Positions 42,023 to 50,814 of a stretch of 64,000 nt of DNA are shown in pieces. Source of the stretch: Paenibacillus sp. YN15. GTDB lineage: Bacteria; Bacillota; Bacilli; Paenibacillales; NBRC-103111. The DNA is taken from positions 1 through 64,000 of the forward strand of contig NZ_QMFA01000041.1 of the NCBI RefSeq assembly GCF_003285005.1. Direction: 5' to 3'. A program made the position numbers and the translations under genes. Under the pieces are notes generated by a model. That model had not been told where the DNA came from and did not search any database. It saw only the letters and a program-made list of their open reading frames with translations. Numbering within the stretch: position 1 is the first letter of the stretch; every line of letters begins with the position of its first letter.

Positions 42023-44044
42023 TTATTTCAACAGCGCCTTCACCTTGGCGGCCACATTATCCGGCGTAAAGCCGTATTCCGCCAGCACCTTCGGTCCCGG
42101 AGCGGAAGCGCCGAATATGCTGATGCCCAGAATTGCGCCCTGGTCTCCCACATAACGCTCCCAGCCCAGGGGATAGGCCATTTCCACAGCCAGACGGGCC
42201 TTCACATCGGGAAGCAGAACGGAGTCCTTGTACTCCTGCGGCTGCTTCTCGAACAGCTCCCAGCTGGGCATGCTGATGACGCGCACCTGCACGCCTTCTT
42301 CCGCCAGCTTCTTCTGGGCTTCCACAGCCAGGCTGACTTCGGAGCCGGTGGCGATAATTTGCGCCTGGGGCTTGCCGTCGGCGGCATCGGACACCACATA
42401 TGCGCCGCGGCGCACGTTGTCGCGGGCCAGCTCAGCGGTTTTCTCCAGCACAGGCAGGTTTTGGCGGGTGAGAATCAGGGCCACCGGGCCTTCCTTGTTC
42501 TCGATGGCATACCGCCAGGCTTCCATAGTTTCATTGGCATCGGCGGGACGCAGCACGGTCATGCCGGGGATAATCCGCAGGGCCGGCAGCTGTTCAATTG
42601 GCTCATGGGTGGGCCCGTCTTCGCCGACAGCAATGGAATCATGGGTCAGCACGTACACGGACGGAGTTTTCATCAGCGCCGCCAGACGGACTGCGGGACG
42701 CAGGTAATCGGAGAAAACGAAGAAGGTTCCGCAGTAAGCCCGGACGCCGCCATGCAGCATCATGCCGTTGGTGGCCGCCGCCATGGCGAATTCGCGGACG
42801 CCGAAGTAAACGTTGCGCCCGGCATAGTTGGCCGGAGTGAACTGGTCAATTCCCTTCAGATGGGTGTTGGTGGAGGACTCCAGGTCCGCCGAACCGCCGA
42901 TGAGCGTAGGCAGATTAGGCGCAATGGCGTTCAGCGCCTGGCCCGAGCTGGCCCGGGTAGCCACAGCCTTTTCCGCGGAGGTGAGGACGGGAATATCCTT
43001 GTCCCAGCCTTCCGGAAGCTCGCCTGCGAGAGCTTGCTTGAACTGGCGGGCCAAGTCGGGATAAGCGGCGGCATATTTGTCCACCAGGGCGTCCCATTCC
43101 GCATTCTTGGATTCGCCGGCAGCCTTCACCTTGGCAAAAGAAGCCTGCACCTCGTCCGGCACATAGAATTCGGGCTCCAGGGGCCAGCCCAGCGCTTCCT
43201 TGGTCAGCTTCGCTTCTTCGGTGCCCAGGGGAGAGCCGTGGGGGCCGGCATGTCCGCCCTTGCCGCCCTTGTTGGGGCTGCCGAAGCCGATGGTGGTTTT
43301 CACTTCGATCAGGGTTGGACGGCTTGTTTCCGCCTTGGCTTGTGCGATGGCGGCGGAAATAGCGGCCAGATCATTCTCATTTTCCACCCGGATCACCTGC
43401 CAGCCGTAGCTTTCGAAGCGGGTATGGGCATTTTCCGAGAAGGACAGATTCAGCTCCCCGTCCAGGGAGATATCGTTGGAATCGTACAGGACAATCAGCT
43501 TGCCCAGCTTCAGATGGCCGGCCAGAGAGGCCGCTTCGGCGGAGACGCCCTCCATTAGGTCGCCGTCGCCGCAGATGGCGTAGGTGTAATGATCCACCAC
43601 CGGGAAGCCGTCCTTATTGTATGTAGCGCCGAGATGGGCTTCAGCCATCGCCATGCCCACAGCCATGGCAACCCCTTGGCCCAGCGGGCCGGTAGTGGCG
43701 TCTACGCCTGCAGTGTGGCCGTATTCCGGATGCCCCGGAGTCAGGCTGCCCCATTGGCGGAACTGCTTGAGGTCGTCAATGGTCAGACCGTAGCCGGCCA
43801 GATGCAAAAGACTGTACAGCAGCATGGAGCCATGCCCTGCGGACAGAACAAAGCGGTCCCGGTTGAACCAGGACGGGTTGGAGGGATTCACGTTCATGTG
43901 CCGGGTCCACAGGGTATAGGCCATAGGAGCCGCTCCCATAGGCATGCCGGGATGGCCGGATTTGGATTTCTCGATGGCATCCACCGCCAGCATCCGGATG
44001 GTATTAACCGCCAGTTGGTCGGTTGTCGTAAAGCTTGCTGTCAT
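42023..44044 (-). CDS. tkt: Transketolase
   Basis: TPP- and Mg-dependent enzyme of the non-oxidative pentose-phosphate pathway. 673 residues. Seen are the N-terminal [20 protein letters not shown], the TPP signature [19 protein letters not shown] with DSNDISLDG, and in the middle domain [29 protein letters not shown] and [26 protein letters not shown] lies before the ATG. It is followed by ppnP. Links ribose 5-phosphate to glycolysis. Confidence 0.97.
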   Translation of the reverse strand: MTASFTTTDQLAVNTIRMLAVDAIEKSKSGHPGMPMGAAPMAYTLWTRHMNVNPSNPSWFNRDRFVLSAGHGSMLLYSLLHLAGYGLTIDDLKQFRQWGSLTPGHPEYGHTAGVDATTGPLGQGVAMAVGMAMAEAHLGATYNKDGFPVVDHYTYAICGDGDLMEGVSAEAASLAGHLKLGKLIVLYDSNDISLDGELNLSFSENAHTRFESYGWQVIRVENENDLAAISAAIAQAKAETSRPTLIEVKTTIGFGSPNKGGKGGHAGPHGSPLGTEEAKLTKEALGWPLEPEFYVPDEVQASFAKVKAAGESKNAEWDALVDKYAAAYPDLARQFKQALAGELPEGWDKDIPVLTSAEKAVATRASSGQALNAIAPNLPTLIGGSADLESSTNTHLKGIDQFTPANYAGRNVYFGVREFAMAAATNGMMLHGGVRAYCGTFFVFSDYLRPAVRLAALMKTPSVYVLTHDSIAVGEDGPTHEPIEQLPALRIIPGMTVLRPADANETMEAWRYAIENKEGPVALILTRQNLPVLEKTAELARDNVRRGAYVVSDAADGKPQAQIIATGSEVSLAVEAQKKLAEEGVQVRVISMPSWELFEKQPQEYKDSVLLPDVKARLAVEMAYPLGWERYVGDQGAILGISIFGASAPGPKVLAEYGFTPDNVAAKVKALLK

Positions 44045-44215
44045 TCGATCTTTCCTCCTTTAGGAAGTCTCCGGAAAATTTCCGGCACTATTGCTTTCAT
44101 TCTAACATTACCTTACCGGAAACGCTAGAAGAAATGATAATTGGACCCTACCAATTATTTTATTAATGGGGTTTTATTTTTGGATAAGGCCGGGCTCGCC
44201 TTACATGCAGCATTT

Positions 44216-44300
44216 GCCTTGGGTGTAGCATTGTCTTGGGTCTGGCATTGTCTTGGGTCTGGCATTGTCTTGGGTCTGGCATTGCCTTGGGTGTAGCGCT
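44216..44300. repeat. Tandem array of 17-bp units
   Basis: Five units of 17 bp, beginning GCCTTGGGTGTAGCATT (44216), then three identical or near-identical copies of GTCTTGGGTCTGGCATT (44233, 44250, 44267) and GCCTTGGGTGTAGCGCT (44284). A degenerate sixth unit follows. It lies in the 442 bp between purU and tkt. The frame over it encodes a repetitive peptide without a ribosome-binding site and is not called as a gene. Confidence 0.9.
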
Positions 44301-44437
44301 TATCTCGAATGTAGCGCTTGTCCCATATGTCCGCAAAAATCGGGAAAAGGGCCAAATCAGGAAAATAACGGACCCCCTGTCCGCGACAAACGATCAAGGG
44401 GACGATCGCTCCACACACGCCAATCCGGACGTCTATG

Positions 44438-44470
44438 AAAAAAAGCGGAGAAGCCCAACGCCCCTCCGCC
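44438..44470 (-). terminator. Terminator after purU
   Basis: GCGGAG and CTCCGC pair on the minus strand, then TTTTTTTC. It lies about 17 bp after the purU stop. Confidence 0.8.
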
Positions 44471-44486
44471 TGCCGTCCATTTTCCG

Positions 44487-45383
44487 CTAAAACACCACCG
44501 TCTTGTTCTCGTGCACCAGAATCCGGTCCTCCACATGCCAGGAGACGGCTCTGGCCAGCACGATCCGCTCAATATGGCGGCCGATGCGCTTCAGGTCATT
44601 CACATCGTCCCGGTGGCTCACCCGCTGCACGTCCTGCTCGATAATCGGCCCCCCGTCCAGCTCCTCGGTCACATAATGGGCGGTGGCGCCGATGATTTTC
44701 ACCCCGCGGTTATACGCTTGGGCATAGGGCTTGCCGCCTACAAACGCCGGCAGGAAGGAATGGTGGATGTTGATGATTCTGCCCTTGTAATGCTTGATAA
44801 ACGCCGGGGAAATAATCTGCATGTAGCGGGCCAGCACGATGCAGTCCGCCTGGGCCTCCGCCACCAGCCGCATCTGCTCCTCCTCCGCCTGCTGCTTGGT
44901 TTCCGCCGTAACCGGCACCACGTGGTACGGGATGCCCATGGACTCCACCAGCTCGCGCATATCCGGATGATTGCTTACCACCAGAGCGATGTCCGCGTTC
45001 AAATCCCCCGCCTGCCATTGCCACAGCAGCTCCAAGAGACAGTGGTCCTCCTTGGAGACAAAGATGGCCAGCCGTTTCTTGCGGTTCTCCGGAGTAATCC
45101 GCCAGTTCATGTTGAACTTGCGGGCCACCACCTCCGAGAAGTCCATAATCAGGGTGTCCAGCCTTCTGTCCAGCTCCAGAAGATCAAATTCGATGCGGAT
45201 AAAAAACATGCCGCCATCCGGGTCCATGGTATACTGGTCGGATTGGACAATGTTGGCCCCGTGCTCATGCAGAAAACGGGATACCGCCGCAACGATCCCC
45301 GGCTGATCCGGGCAGGAAATCAGCATACATGCCCGGTCCTTCTTCACTTCCTTATTGCCCGCGCTTGAAGCTAATCGATTCAT
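44487..45383 (-). CDS. purU: Formyltetrahydrofolate deformylase
   Basis: Hydrolyses 10-formyl-THF to THF and formate, supplying formate for purine synthesis and balancing the one-carbon pool. 298 residues with an N-terminal ACT domain (about 18-95; ACMLISCPDQPGIVAAVSRF) and a C-terminal formyltransferase-like domain with catalytic NIHHSFLPAF, GATAHYVTEELDGGPIIEQD. It follows the nfo gene by about 48 bp in the same direction. Confidence 0.96.
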   Translation of the reverse strand: MNRLASSAGNKEVKKDRACMLISCPDQPGIVAAVSRFLHEHGANIVQSDQYTMDPDGGMFFIRIEFDLLELDRRLDTLIMDFSEVVARKFNMNWRITPENRKKRLAIFVSKEDHCLLELLWQWQAGDLNADIALVVSNHPDMRELVESMGIPYHVVPVTAETKQQAEEEQMRLVAEAQADCIVLARYMQIISPAFIKHYKGRIINIHHSFLPAFVGGKPYAQAYNRGVKIIGATAHYVTEELDGGPIIEQDVQRVSHRDDVNDLKRIGRHIERIVLARAVSWHVEDRILVHENKTVVF

Positions 45384-45431
45384 GACGTAAGTAGAGCCTC
45401 CTTGTTACTTGTTGCCGTTCCCCTTGCGCTT

Positions 45432-46565
45432 TTATGCGTTCACCATTGCCCGCAAATCCGCGCCCGAAAGCCAGGCGGTCAGCCGGTGGTTGATCTGCTC
45501 CTCCGTCAGCTCCGGGAAAAGGGCGGCGTCCGCCAGGCGGTCGTACAGCCGCTCCATGGGCTCGCGCTTGTCCGCTTTTTTGGCTTTGGGGTCATTCTTC
45601 AGCTCATGCCAAACCGTCAGGACGTAGTTCCGGTGATGGACCCCCTCCTGGGCGAAGAAATGGCCAATCCGCTCCACATCCTCCACAAACTCCGGTCCGA
45701 ACCGCTCCACAACATTCCCGCGCAAAAGGGCGATTTCCACTTCATACATGGGGCGTTCCTTGCCGTCGGTTTTGCCGATCCAGGGAGTCTCCAGAATAAA
45801 GGGCAGGTGGCCCAGCCTCTCATGCTGTACAATGGACTGGATGGCCTTGAAGCCAATATTGCCCGCCCCGATGGGAGCATGGCGGTCCTTGGCCGCTCCC
45901 CGGGGGTTCTTGCTGTCGTTCAAGTGGATGACAGCCAGCCTGTCCACGCCGACGATTTTGTCGAACTGCTCCAGCACATGGTCGAATTCATGGACAATAT
46001 CATAGCCGGCATCGTGGATATGGCAGGTATCCATACAAACGGTCAACCGGTCGCTGTTCTCCACGTTGTCAATAATAAGCGCCAGCTCCTCGAAGGTTCT
46101 GCCGATCTCCGTGCCTTTGCCCGCCATGGTTTCCAGGGCGATGCTCACGCCGGTGTCAGCGGTTCCCTTCAGCACCTCGTTTAAGCCCTGGGCAATCCGG
46201 GTCAGGCCATAGGCCGCGTCCATTTCCGTGTAGGCGCCGGGATGCAGCACAATATTCTTCACGCCCAGATAGTCCGTGCGCCGGATTTCCTCCTGCAGGA
46301 AGCGCACCGCCAGCTCGTAGGTCTCTTCCTTGAAGGAGCCGAGATTGACAATATAGGGGGCGTGGACCACAATCTCGTCCATCCCGTGTTTGTCCATAAT
46401 CTCCCGGCCTTCGCTCAAATACTGGTTCTCGATGGGCTTGCGCCTGGTGTTATGCGGAGCCCCGGTGTAGATCATGAAGGTGCTGGAGCCATAAGAAACC
46501 GCCTCTTTGGCTGCATTCAGCAACCCTTTGTCCGAGAAGGAAACATGCGAGCCAATCTTCAACAT
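45432..46565 (-). CDS. nfo: Endonuclease IV (AP endonuclease), long form
   Basis: Cuts DNA at abasic sites in base-excision repair, using three metal ions. The first ~290 residues carry the family motifs, including [61 protein letters not shown] and the final FILETPW. The 377-residue protein is about 80 residues longer than typical Nfo (about 280-300). The extra C-terminal part ([20 protein letters not shown] and beyond) is a basic helix followed by a small helical unit. The ATG follows AAAGGCGG. First gene of an nfo-purU unit. Confidence 0.93.
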   Translation of the reverse strand: MLKIGSHVSFSDKGLLNAAKEAVSYGSSTFMIYTGAPHNTRRKPIENQYLSEGREIMDKHGMDEIVVHAPYIVNLGSFKEETYELAVRFLQEEIRRTDYLGVKNIVLHPGAYTEMDAAYGLTRIAQGLNEVLKGTADTGVSIALETMAGKGTEIGRTFEELALIIDNVENSDRLTVCMDTCHIHDAGYDIVHEFDHVLEQFDKIVGVDRLAVIHLNDSKNPRGAAKDRHAPIGAGNIGFKAIQSIVQHERLGHLPFILETPWIGKTDGKERPMYEVEIALLRGNVVERFGPEFVEDVERIGHFFAQEGVHHRNYVLTVWHELKNDPKAKKADKREPMERLYDRLADAALFPELTEEQINHRLTAWLSGADLRAMVNA

Positions 46566-46641
46566 GGTCAAAAGTCCGCCTTTCCAATGGGGATTTGACC
46601 TATTGTAACACAGTTTCCGATCCCCCGGAAACCGAATCGCC

Positions 46642-47802
46642 CTAAACGGTCAGCCGGTTTACAACCAGAACGGCCGCCCCTACGGCGATAGCCGCCTCAC
46701 CCAGCTCGCCGCGGCTGAATTCCGCCTGGTAGCTGTGGCGGTAGTAGGCCCCCTGCAAAGCCCGGTCCGCCGCCGTTTCAAAGAAAACCGGATGAAACCC
46801 GGCAACCGGTCCGCCCAATATCACCTTTTCGGGATGGAGAATATTCAGCAGGTTGGCAAGCCCGATGCCCATATAGACGCCGGCCTCGCGAAGCAAGTCC
46901 ACGGCTGCTTCCTCCTCCGCCTCCAAGGCAGCAGCCAGTGATGGGAAGCCGCCGGTCCGTCCCAGGGCCTTCCACTCCCGTTCCAGGGCGTGAATGGACA
47001 CATAGGACTCCAGGGCGCCTCTGTTGCCTCCCTCCTCCCGGTGAGGCAATCCATCGGCCTGGATGATCATCTGTCCCGCCGCTCCCTCCATGTCCACAGC
47101 GCCATACACGATGGCGCCTCCGGTCATCATGGCGGTCCGTATGCCCGCCCCCACGTGGACGTAGAGCAGATGACTTTTTTTCGTGGAAGCCGCCCAGTAT
47201 TCCCCGGTCAAAGCCGCATTGGCCCCGTTGTCCAGATAAACCGGAATGCCCAAAGCCCCTTCCAGCCCCTCCTTGACGGGAACATTCCGCCAACCCGGCG
47301 CTTGGAAATAGAGGGGATCGAGAATCAACCCTCTGGCCGAATCAAGAGGCCCAACGGCGCCTATACCTAAGCCCAGCACCTGGCTATGGGGGATGCCGCG
47401 CACCTCCAGCATATATTGGGCGGACGCCGCCACCTCATGCAGCAGCATATCCGGCGTCATGCTCTCGGACATCCGCCATACGGTAGAACCCACAATATTC
47501 TGCCGCAGATCCGTCAGCACCAGCATGGACCGGGTCCGGGATATTTCTAGACCAAACGCATACGCATACTGGGGATTAACGCAATAAAGAATCGGCCGCC
47601 TCCCGCCTGTGGATTCGCCGAAGCCAACCTCCTGGAGCATCCCCTTCTCCGTCAGCTCTTCCAGAATCCGGTTCAGGGTACTGGGGGCCAAGCCGCTTTG
47701 CTCCAAAAGCTCCTGCTTGGCCACCGTATCCTGCAGCCGGACCAGACTGTACACATCCTTGGATTTGCGCACCGCAATCCGTTGCTCCACTGCCTGCATC
47801 AT
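46642..47802 (-). CDS. ROK-family transcriptional regulator
   Basis: A 386-residue NagC/XylR-type protein: an N-terminal helix-turn-helix (about 20-65; [23 protein letters not shown]) and a C-terminal ROK actin-like domain (about 80-380; [44 protein letters not shown]). The usual CxCGxxGC zinc site is missing. Regulates sugar genes in response to a sugar ligand. It is upstream of, and in line with, no sugar operon here, so the target is unknown. AAGGAG lies before the ATG. Confidence 0.9.
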   Translation of the reverse strand: MMQAVEQRIAVRKSKDVYSLVRLQDTVAKQELLEQSGLAPSTLNRILEELTEKGMLQEVGFGESTGGRRPILYCVNPQYAYAFGLEISRTRSMLVLTDLRQNIVGSTVWRMSESMTPDMLLHEVAASAQYMLEVRGIPHSQVLGLGIGAVGPLDSARGLILDPLYFQAPGWRNVPVKEGLEGALGIPVYLDNGANAALTGEYWAASTKKSHLLYVHVGAGIRTAMMTGGAIVYGAVDMEGAAGQMIIQADGLPHREEGGNRGALESYVSIHALEREWKALGRTGGFPSLAAALEAEEEAAVDLLREAGVYMGIGLANLLNILHPEKVILGGPVAGFHPVFFETAADRALQGAYYRHSYQAEFSRGELGEAAIAVGAAVLVVNRLTV

Positions 47803-47864
47803 ACCCGACTCCTTTATCCCGAAATAACCCCGTTCCGGCCAAGGCCAAAAGAGAGTTAGGATGC

Positions 47865-48407
47865 CTATCCGTACACCGCCATCCCTACCAGCCCCGCCAC
47901 TACAATCAGCCGCAGCGGGTGAACCTTGTAGTACAGCAGCGCAACCATCGAACCGACAAAAATGACCAGAGCCACAACCGTCTGTTTATCGAAGGCTGTT
48001 CCAATCATCCCGTTGGAATCGGCGAAACGGACCGCCCCATAGAGAATCAGCCCCGTTACCGCCGCCCGCAGCCCGTAAAAGGCCGCCTGCACGTAACGGT
48101 TTTCGTTCATTTTGGCAAAAAACGCCGCCACCGCAATAATGATCAGAAAGGAAGGCAGCGTCATCCCGGCCGCAGCCGCGATTGCCCCAGGCAGCCCTTC
48201 CACCCGGTAGCCGACGAAAATCGCGCTGTTGGTGCCGATAGGTCCCGGCGACATGCCTGCTACCGCAATGATATCCGTAAAATCGGAATTTGTCATCCAT
48301 TTATGTGCCTCCACCTGGTGGGCAATGACCGGAATCATCGCGTACCCCCCGCCGAAGGAAAGCAGACCGATTACAAAAAAGGTTTGAAATAATGCCCATA
48401 GTTCCAT
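47865..48407 (-). CDS. chrA: Chromate transporter, second half-type protein
   Basis: A 180-residue membrane protein of the CHR family, with about five helices. It has the family start (FFVIGLLSFGGGYAMIPVIA) and SPGPIGTNSAIFVGYRVEGLPGAIAAAAGMTLPS. CHR transporters move chromate or sulfate outward. In Bacillus they occur as pairs of short genes, as here with the following gene. Its ribosome-binding site CTGAGGAGG lies at the end of the intercistronic hairpin. Confidence 0.9.
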   Translation of the reverse strand: MELWALFQTFFVIGLLSFGGGYAMIPVIAHQVEAHKWMTNSDFTDIIAVAGMSPGPIGTNSAIFVGYRVEGLPGAIAAAAGMTLPSFLIIIAVAAFFAKMNENRYVQAAFYGLRAAVTGLILYGAVRFADSNGMIGTAFDKQTVVALVIFVGSMVALLYYKVHPLRLIVVAGLVGMAVYG

Positions 48408-48415
48408 AGTTGAGT

Positions 48416-48492
48416 CCTCCTCAGGGCTTTTCGCAAGAAAAGCCTACATCGTAAGCATAAGCTAAGGGCTTTTCGCAAGAAAAGCCGGCTAA
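48416..48492 (-). repeat. Intercistronic hairpin repeat, chromate transporter copy (double)
   Basis: Two copies of the stem GGCTTTTC / GAAAAGCC around TTGC lie in the gap between the two transporter genes, separated by GCTTACGATGTA on the minus strand. The second ends in CTGAGGAGG, the ribosome-binding site of the downstream gene. It matches the agu and ger copies. Confidence 0.75.
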
Positions 48493-49130
48493 ATTCCGTC
48501 TCCGAAGAAATAACCTTCCGCATAATTCTCCGTCTTGCCGGGCGGGGCCGCCAGCACATCGATCCCTGTCCAGCGCAGGCGCAAGGGCACAATGGCCATC
48601 CCGACAGCCATGCCCATCAACAAGGCAAACACCGGGTTAATGCCGGTGGCGATCAACAGCGCCAATACCCCCGCCGCCGTCAGCAGGGTGACCGCATCCT
48701 TAATGGCTGTTCTCCCCACCCGGATGCCCGCGTAGACGATCAGGGCCACTACCGCGGGGCGGATGCCCAGAAAGGCGGCCTTGATTTTGGGCTGATCCCG
48801 CACCGCCAGGAAAGCCATGCTTAAGGCCAGAACGATCAAAAAGGTGGGCAGGAGCACCCCCAGCAAAGCGGCGACGGCCCCGGGAATCCCGGCAATGCGG
48901 TAGCCCACAAAGGTGGAGGCATTCACCCCCACCGCGCCGGGAGTGGATTGGGCGATGGCGAAGAGATCCGTCACCTCTTCCTCCTCCAGCCACTTTCGCT
49001 TCTCCACCACTTCCTGATGGAACACCGGGATCATGGCGTATCCGCCGCCGAAGGTCACCGGTCCCATCTTAAAAAATGACCAAAATAAACGGCCCAGCAG
49101 CGGCCAATCGAATGTAGAAATAAATTTCAT
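48489..49130 (-). CDS. chrA: Chromate transporter, first half-type protein
   Basis: A 213-residue CHR-family membrane protein with about six helices, beginning MKFISTFDWPLLGRLFWSFF and carrying GGGYAMIPVFHQEVVEKRKW and STPGAVGVNASTFVGYRIAG. It pairs with the 180-residue CHR protein downstream. The start has AGGAGG before it; a longer frame has no site. The last residues (ENYAEGYFFGDGI) overlap the hairpin repeat, so the repeat may have entered the 3' end of the gene. Confidence 0.9.
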   Translation of the reverse strand: MKFISTFDWPLLGRLFWSFFKMGPVTFGGGYAMIPVFHQEVVEKRKWLEEEEVTDLFAIAQSTPGAVGVNASTFVGYRIAGIPGAVAALLGVLLPTFLIVLALSMAFLAVRDQPKIKAAFLGIRPAVVALIVYAGIRVGRTAIKDAVTLLTAAGVLALLIATGINPVFALLMGMAVGMAIVPLRLRWTGIDVLAAPPGKTENYAEGYFFGDGI

Positions 49131-49204
49131 GATTTCTCTCCTCCTGGAACAAACTAAGCTGTCCCCTCCATTATACCTGACTTTATTCCATTTTGGAATA
49201 AACT

Positions 49205-49252
49205 TTTTGTCCACAGCAAAAAACCGGCTGCAGCCGATCTGCGCCGGTTATT
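49205..49252 (-). terminator. Terminator after sodC
   Basis: AACCGGC and GCCGGTT pair on the minus strand, with TTTTTTG after. It lies between sodC and the chromate genes. Confidence 0.65.
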
Positions 49253-49285
49253 GCTTTTCTATTGTTGCTGCCGCTTTTCCATTTG

Positions 49286-49837
49286 CTACTGGATGCGTCC
49301 GCAGGCGATTCGTTTGCTGGAATTGCCCGACGGGTCTGTTTTGTAATCATCCGGTTTCTCGTGAATCACCAGGGAGGTTCCTCCCGGACGGATCAGGGAA
49401 TTGGGATGCCCCTCCGCCAGGGTCACATGCTTGGCCACCATCTCGGCCTTTACCGTGCCGTCCGTCCCCACAAACAGATTGGGCAGATCTCCTGCGTGGG
49501 GCCCGTTGGGGTTGTCGAATCCGTGCTGCTTGTTCATGGGATTAAAATGGCTGCCGGCGCTCGCAAAATCCGGCGGCTCGCATTTGCCCGATTCATGGAT
49601 ATGAAATCCGTGTTTGCCGGGAACAAGATTGGAGGCCTCCACCTTGATGTGGACACCTCTGGACATTTCCGTCAGCTCCGCCTGACCTATCTTTTCCCCG
49701 CTTGAGCCAATCAGCTCCACTACCCTCTTGGCGCCTACGTCGGCGCTGACCTCCTTGGCCAACTGGTGATTCGTGCAGGAAACGGCCGCCAATAGCAGCA
49801 GCGCCGCGGCAGCCCATACTCCCGTCTGTTTACCCAT
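49286..49837 (-). CDS. sodC: Cu/Zn superoxide dismutase, lipoprotein
   Basis: Converts superoxide outside the cytoplasmic membrane. 183 residues with a lipoprotein signal (lipobox LLAAVSC). All metal ligands of the classical enzyme are visible: HGFHIHESG, GSHFNP, QHGFDN, GPHAGDLPN and VIHEKPDDY, plus the active-site Arg in KRIACG. B. subtilis YojM lacks copper ligands, so this one looks more likely to be active. It stands alone, with a terminator after it. Confidence 0.94.
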   Translation of the reverse strand: MGKQTGVWAAAALLLLAAVSCTNHQLAKEVSADVGAKRVVELIGSSGEKIGQAELTEMSRGVHIKVEASNLVPGKHGFHIHESGKCEPPDFASAGSHFNPMNKQHGFDNPNGPHAGDLPNLFVGTDGTVKAEMVAKHVTLAEGHPNSLIRPGGTSLVIHEKPDDYKTDPSGNSSKRIACGRIQ

Positions 49838-49871
49838 TGCCTATCCTCCATTTTCTTGATGATCCGCATGT

Positions 49872-49942
49872 TCATACGGGGACTCCCCCAAAAACACCCG
49901 GACTTCGCTTCAAAGCTTCCCGTCACTTTTGGGGGATTTTTT
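49872..49942 (+). repeat. CCCCCAAAAGTGA-type palindromic repeat, copy B
   Basis: CATACGGGGACTCCCCCAAA to CACTTTTGGGGGATTT, with the inner words CCGGA, CGCTTC and AGCTTC shared with copy A. It lies between the sodC and YwmB-like genes. The T run after it would make it a terminator on the plus strand, where nothing is transcribed. Confidence 0.75.
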
Positions 49943-49999
49943 TTTTGGGGGGGATGGTTGTTAGTGTGGTCGGACTTCCGGCGCTCTAAACCAAATCCT

Positions 50000-50719
50000 T
50001 CAAAATTCCCCCGTCAGCATAGGCGCGCCCACGGCCAAATTCCATGCTCCCGTCTCGGTATTGCGGTGCAGGGCGGTTTGCAAGGCCGCCTCCGTCCCTT
50101 CTGCCTTCAAGCCGATGCGGCTGGTCCGGTACAGTGCATTCACGATTCCCCGGTCCTTATATGACTCAAGCTCCTCCGCTCCGAGAAGCGTCCTGGCCAA
50201 CCCCTTCACAGCCTCCTCCGGCTGCATGGCGGCGTCTCCCTTCCAGACGCCGGCCGCCTTGACGGACCAGTCTCCTGCAGCGCCGGTTTCCCGGAGCCAG
50301 CCGTCGATCCGGCTGCCCGCCGCGGCAAGCGCCCCGGCTTCCGCCCCGCCCGCTTCCAGCCTGAGAAAGGACTCCCCTTCATATCCATCGGACAGACGGC
50401 TCCAGGTTCCCTGGAGAAGGCTCCCCTCCTTAGGGGAGATGTGGGTAACGGCGGGACCCGCGGATTCGTCCAGCCGGAAGCCGGACTGCAGCAGCTCCCG
50501 GAGGCGGTCGGTTTGATCCTCATCCATGCGTCCGTACCATTGGACAGATACGGTGTAGCCCTCGGCCAAACTTAGAGCAGCGAATTCCAGGACCGGCTCA
50601 ACAGAGAAGGCCGGTTTGGCGCCGTCTCCGGCCCTTGCCGGAAGGAGGCTGGCGCTCCAGAGTCCCAATGCGGCCAACCCGGCCAGAGCTATTTTGCAAA
50701 ACCCGTACATTCTTTCCAT
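50000..50719 (-). CDS. YwmB-like secreted protein
   Basis: A 239-residue protein with a signal peptide (CKIALAGLAALGLWSASLLP, then ARA) and an extracytoplasmic domain of alternating strands and helices. The ending GAWNLAVGAPMLTGEF fits the YwmB family (TATA-binding-protein-like fold). Family role unknown; it is found near spore and wall genes in Bacilli. The start chosen follows GGGAGG; an earlier start lacks a site. Confidence 0.65.
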   Translation of the reverse strand: MERMYGFCKIALAGLAALGLWSASLLPARAGDGAKPAFSVEPVLEFAALSLAEGYTVSVQWYGRMDEDQTDRLRELLQSGFRLDESAGPAVTHISPKEGSLLQGTWSRLSDGYEGESFLRLEAGGAEAGALAAAGSRIDGWLRETGAAGDWSVKAAGVWKGDAAMQPEEAVKGLARTLLGAEELESYKDRGIVNALYRTSRIGLKAEGTEAALQTALHRNTETGAWNLAVGAPMLTGEF

Positions 50720-50814
50720 AATCCCGCCTCCCGCTGCCCCGATATTCCGTTCTATCAATCTAGTAACAGGATGGACAGAAATGAGAGAGCCTATACCTGT
50801 TGCCCGTATAGCCT

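Noticed and set aside
44155-44418. 87-residue minus-strand frame
   Set aside because: Covers the 17-bp repeats, has no ribosome-binding site and a repetitive composition.
44236-44490. 84-residue plus-strand frame
   Set aside because: Runs over the 17-bp repeats and the purU terminator, with no ribosome-binding site.
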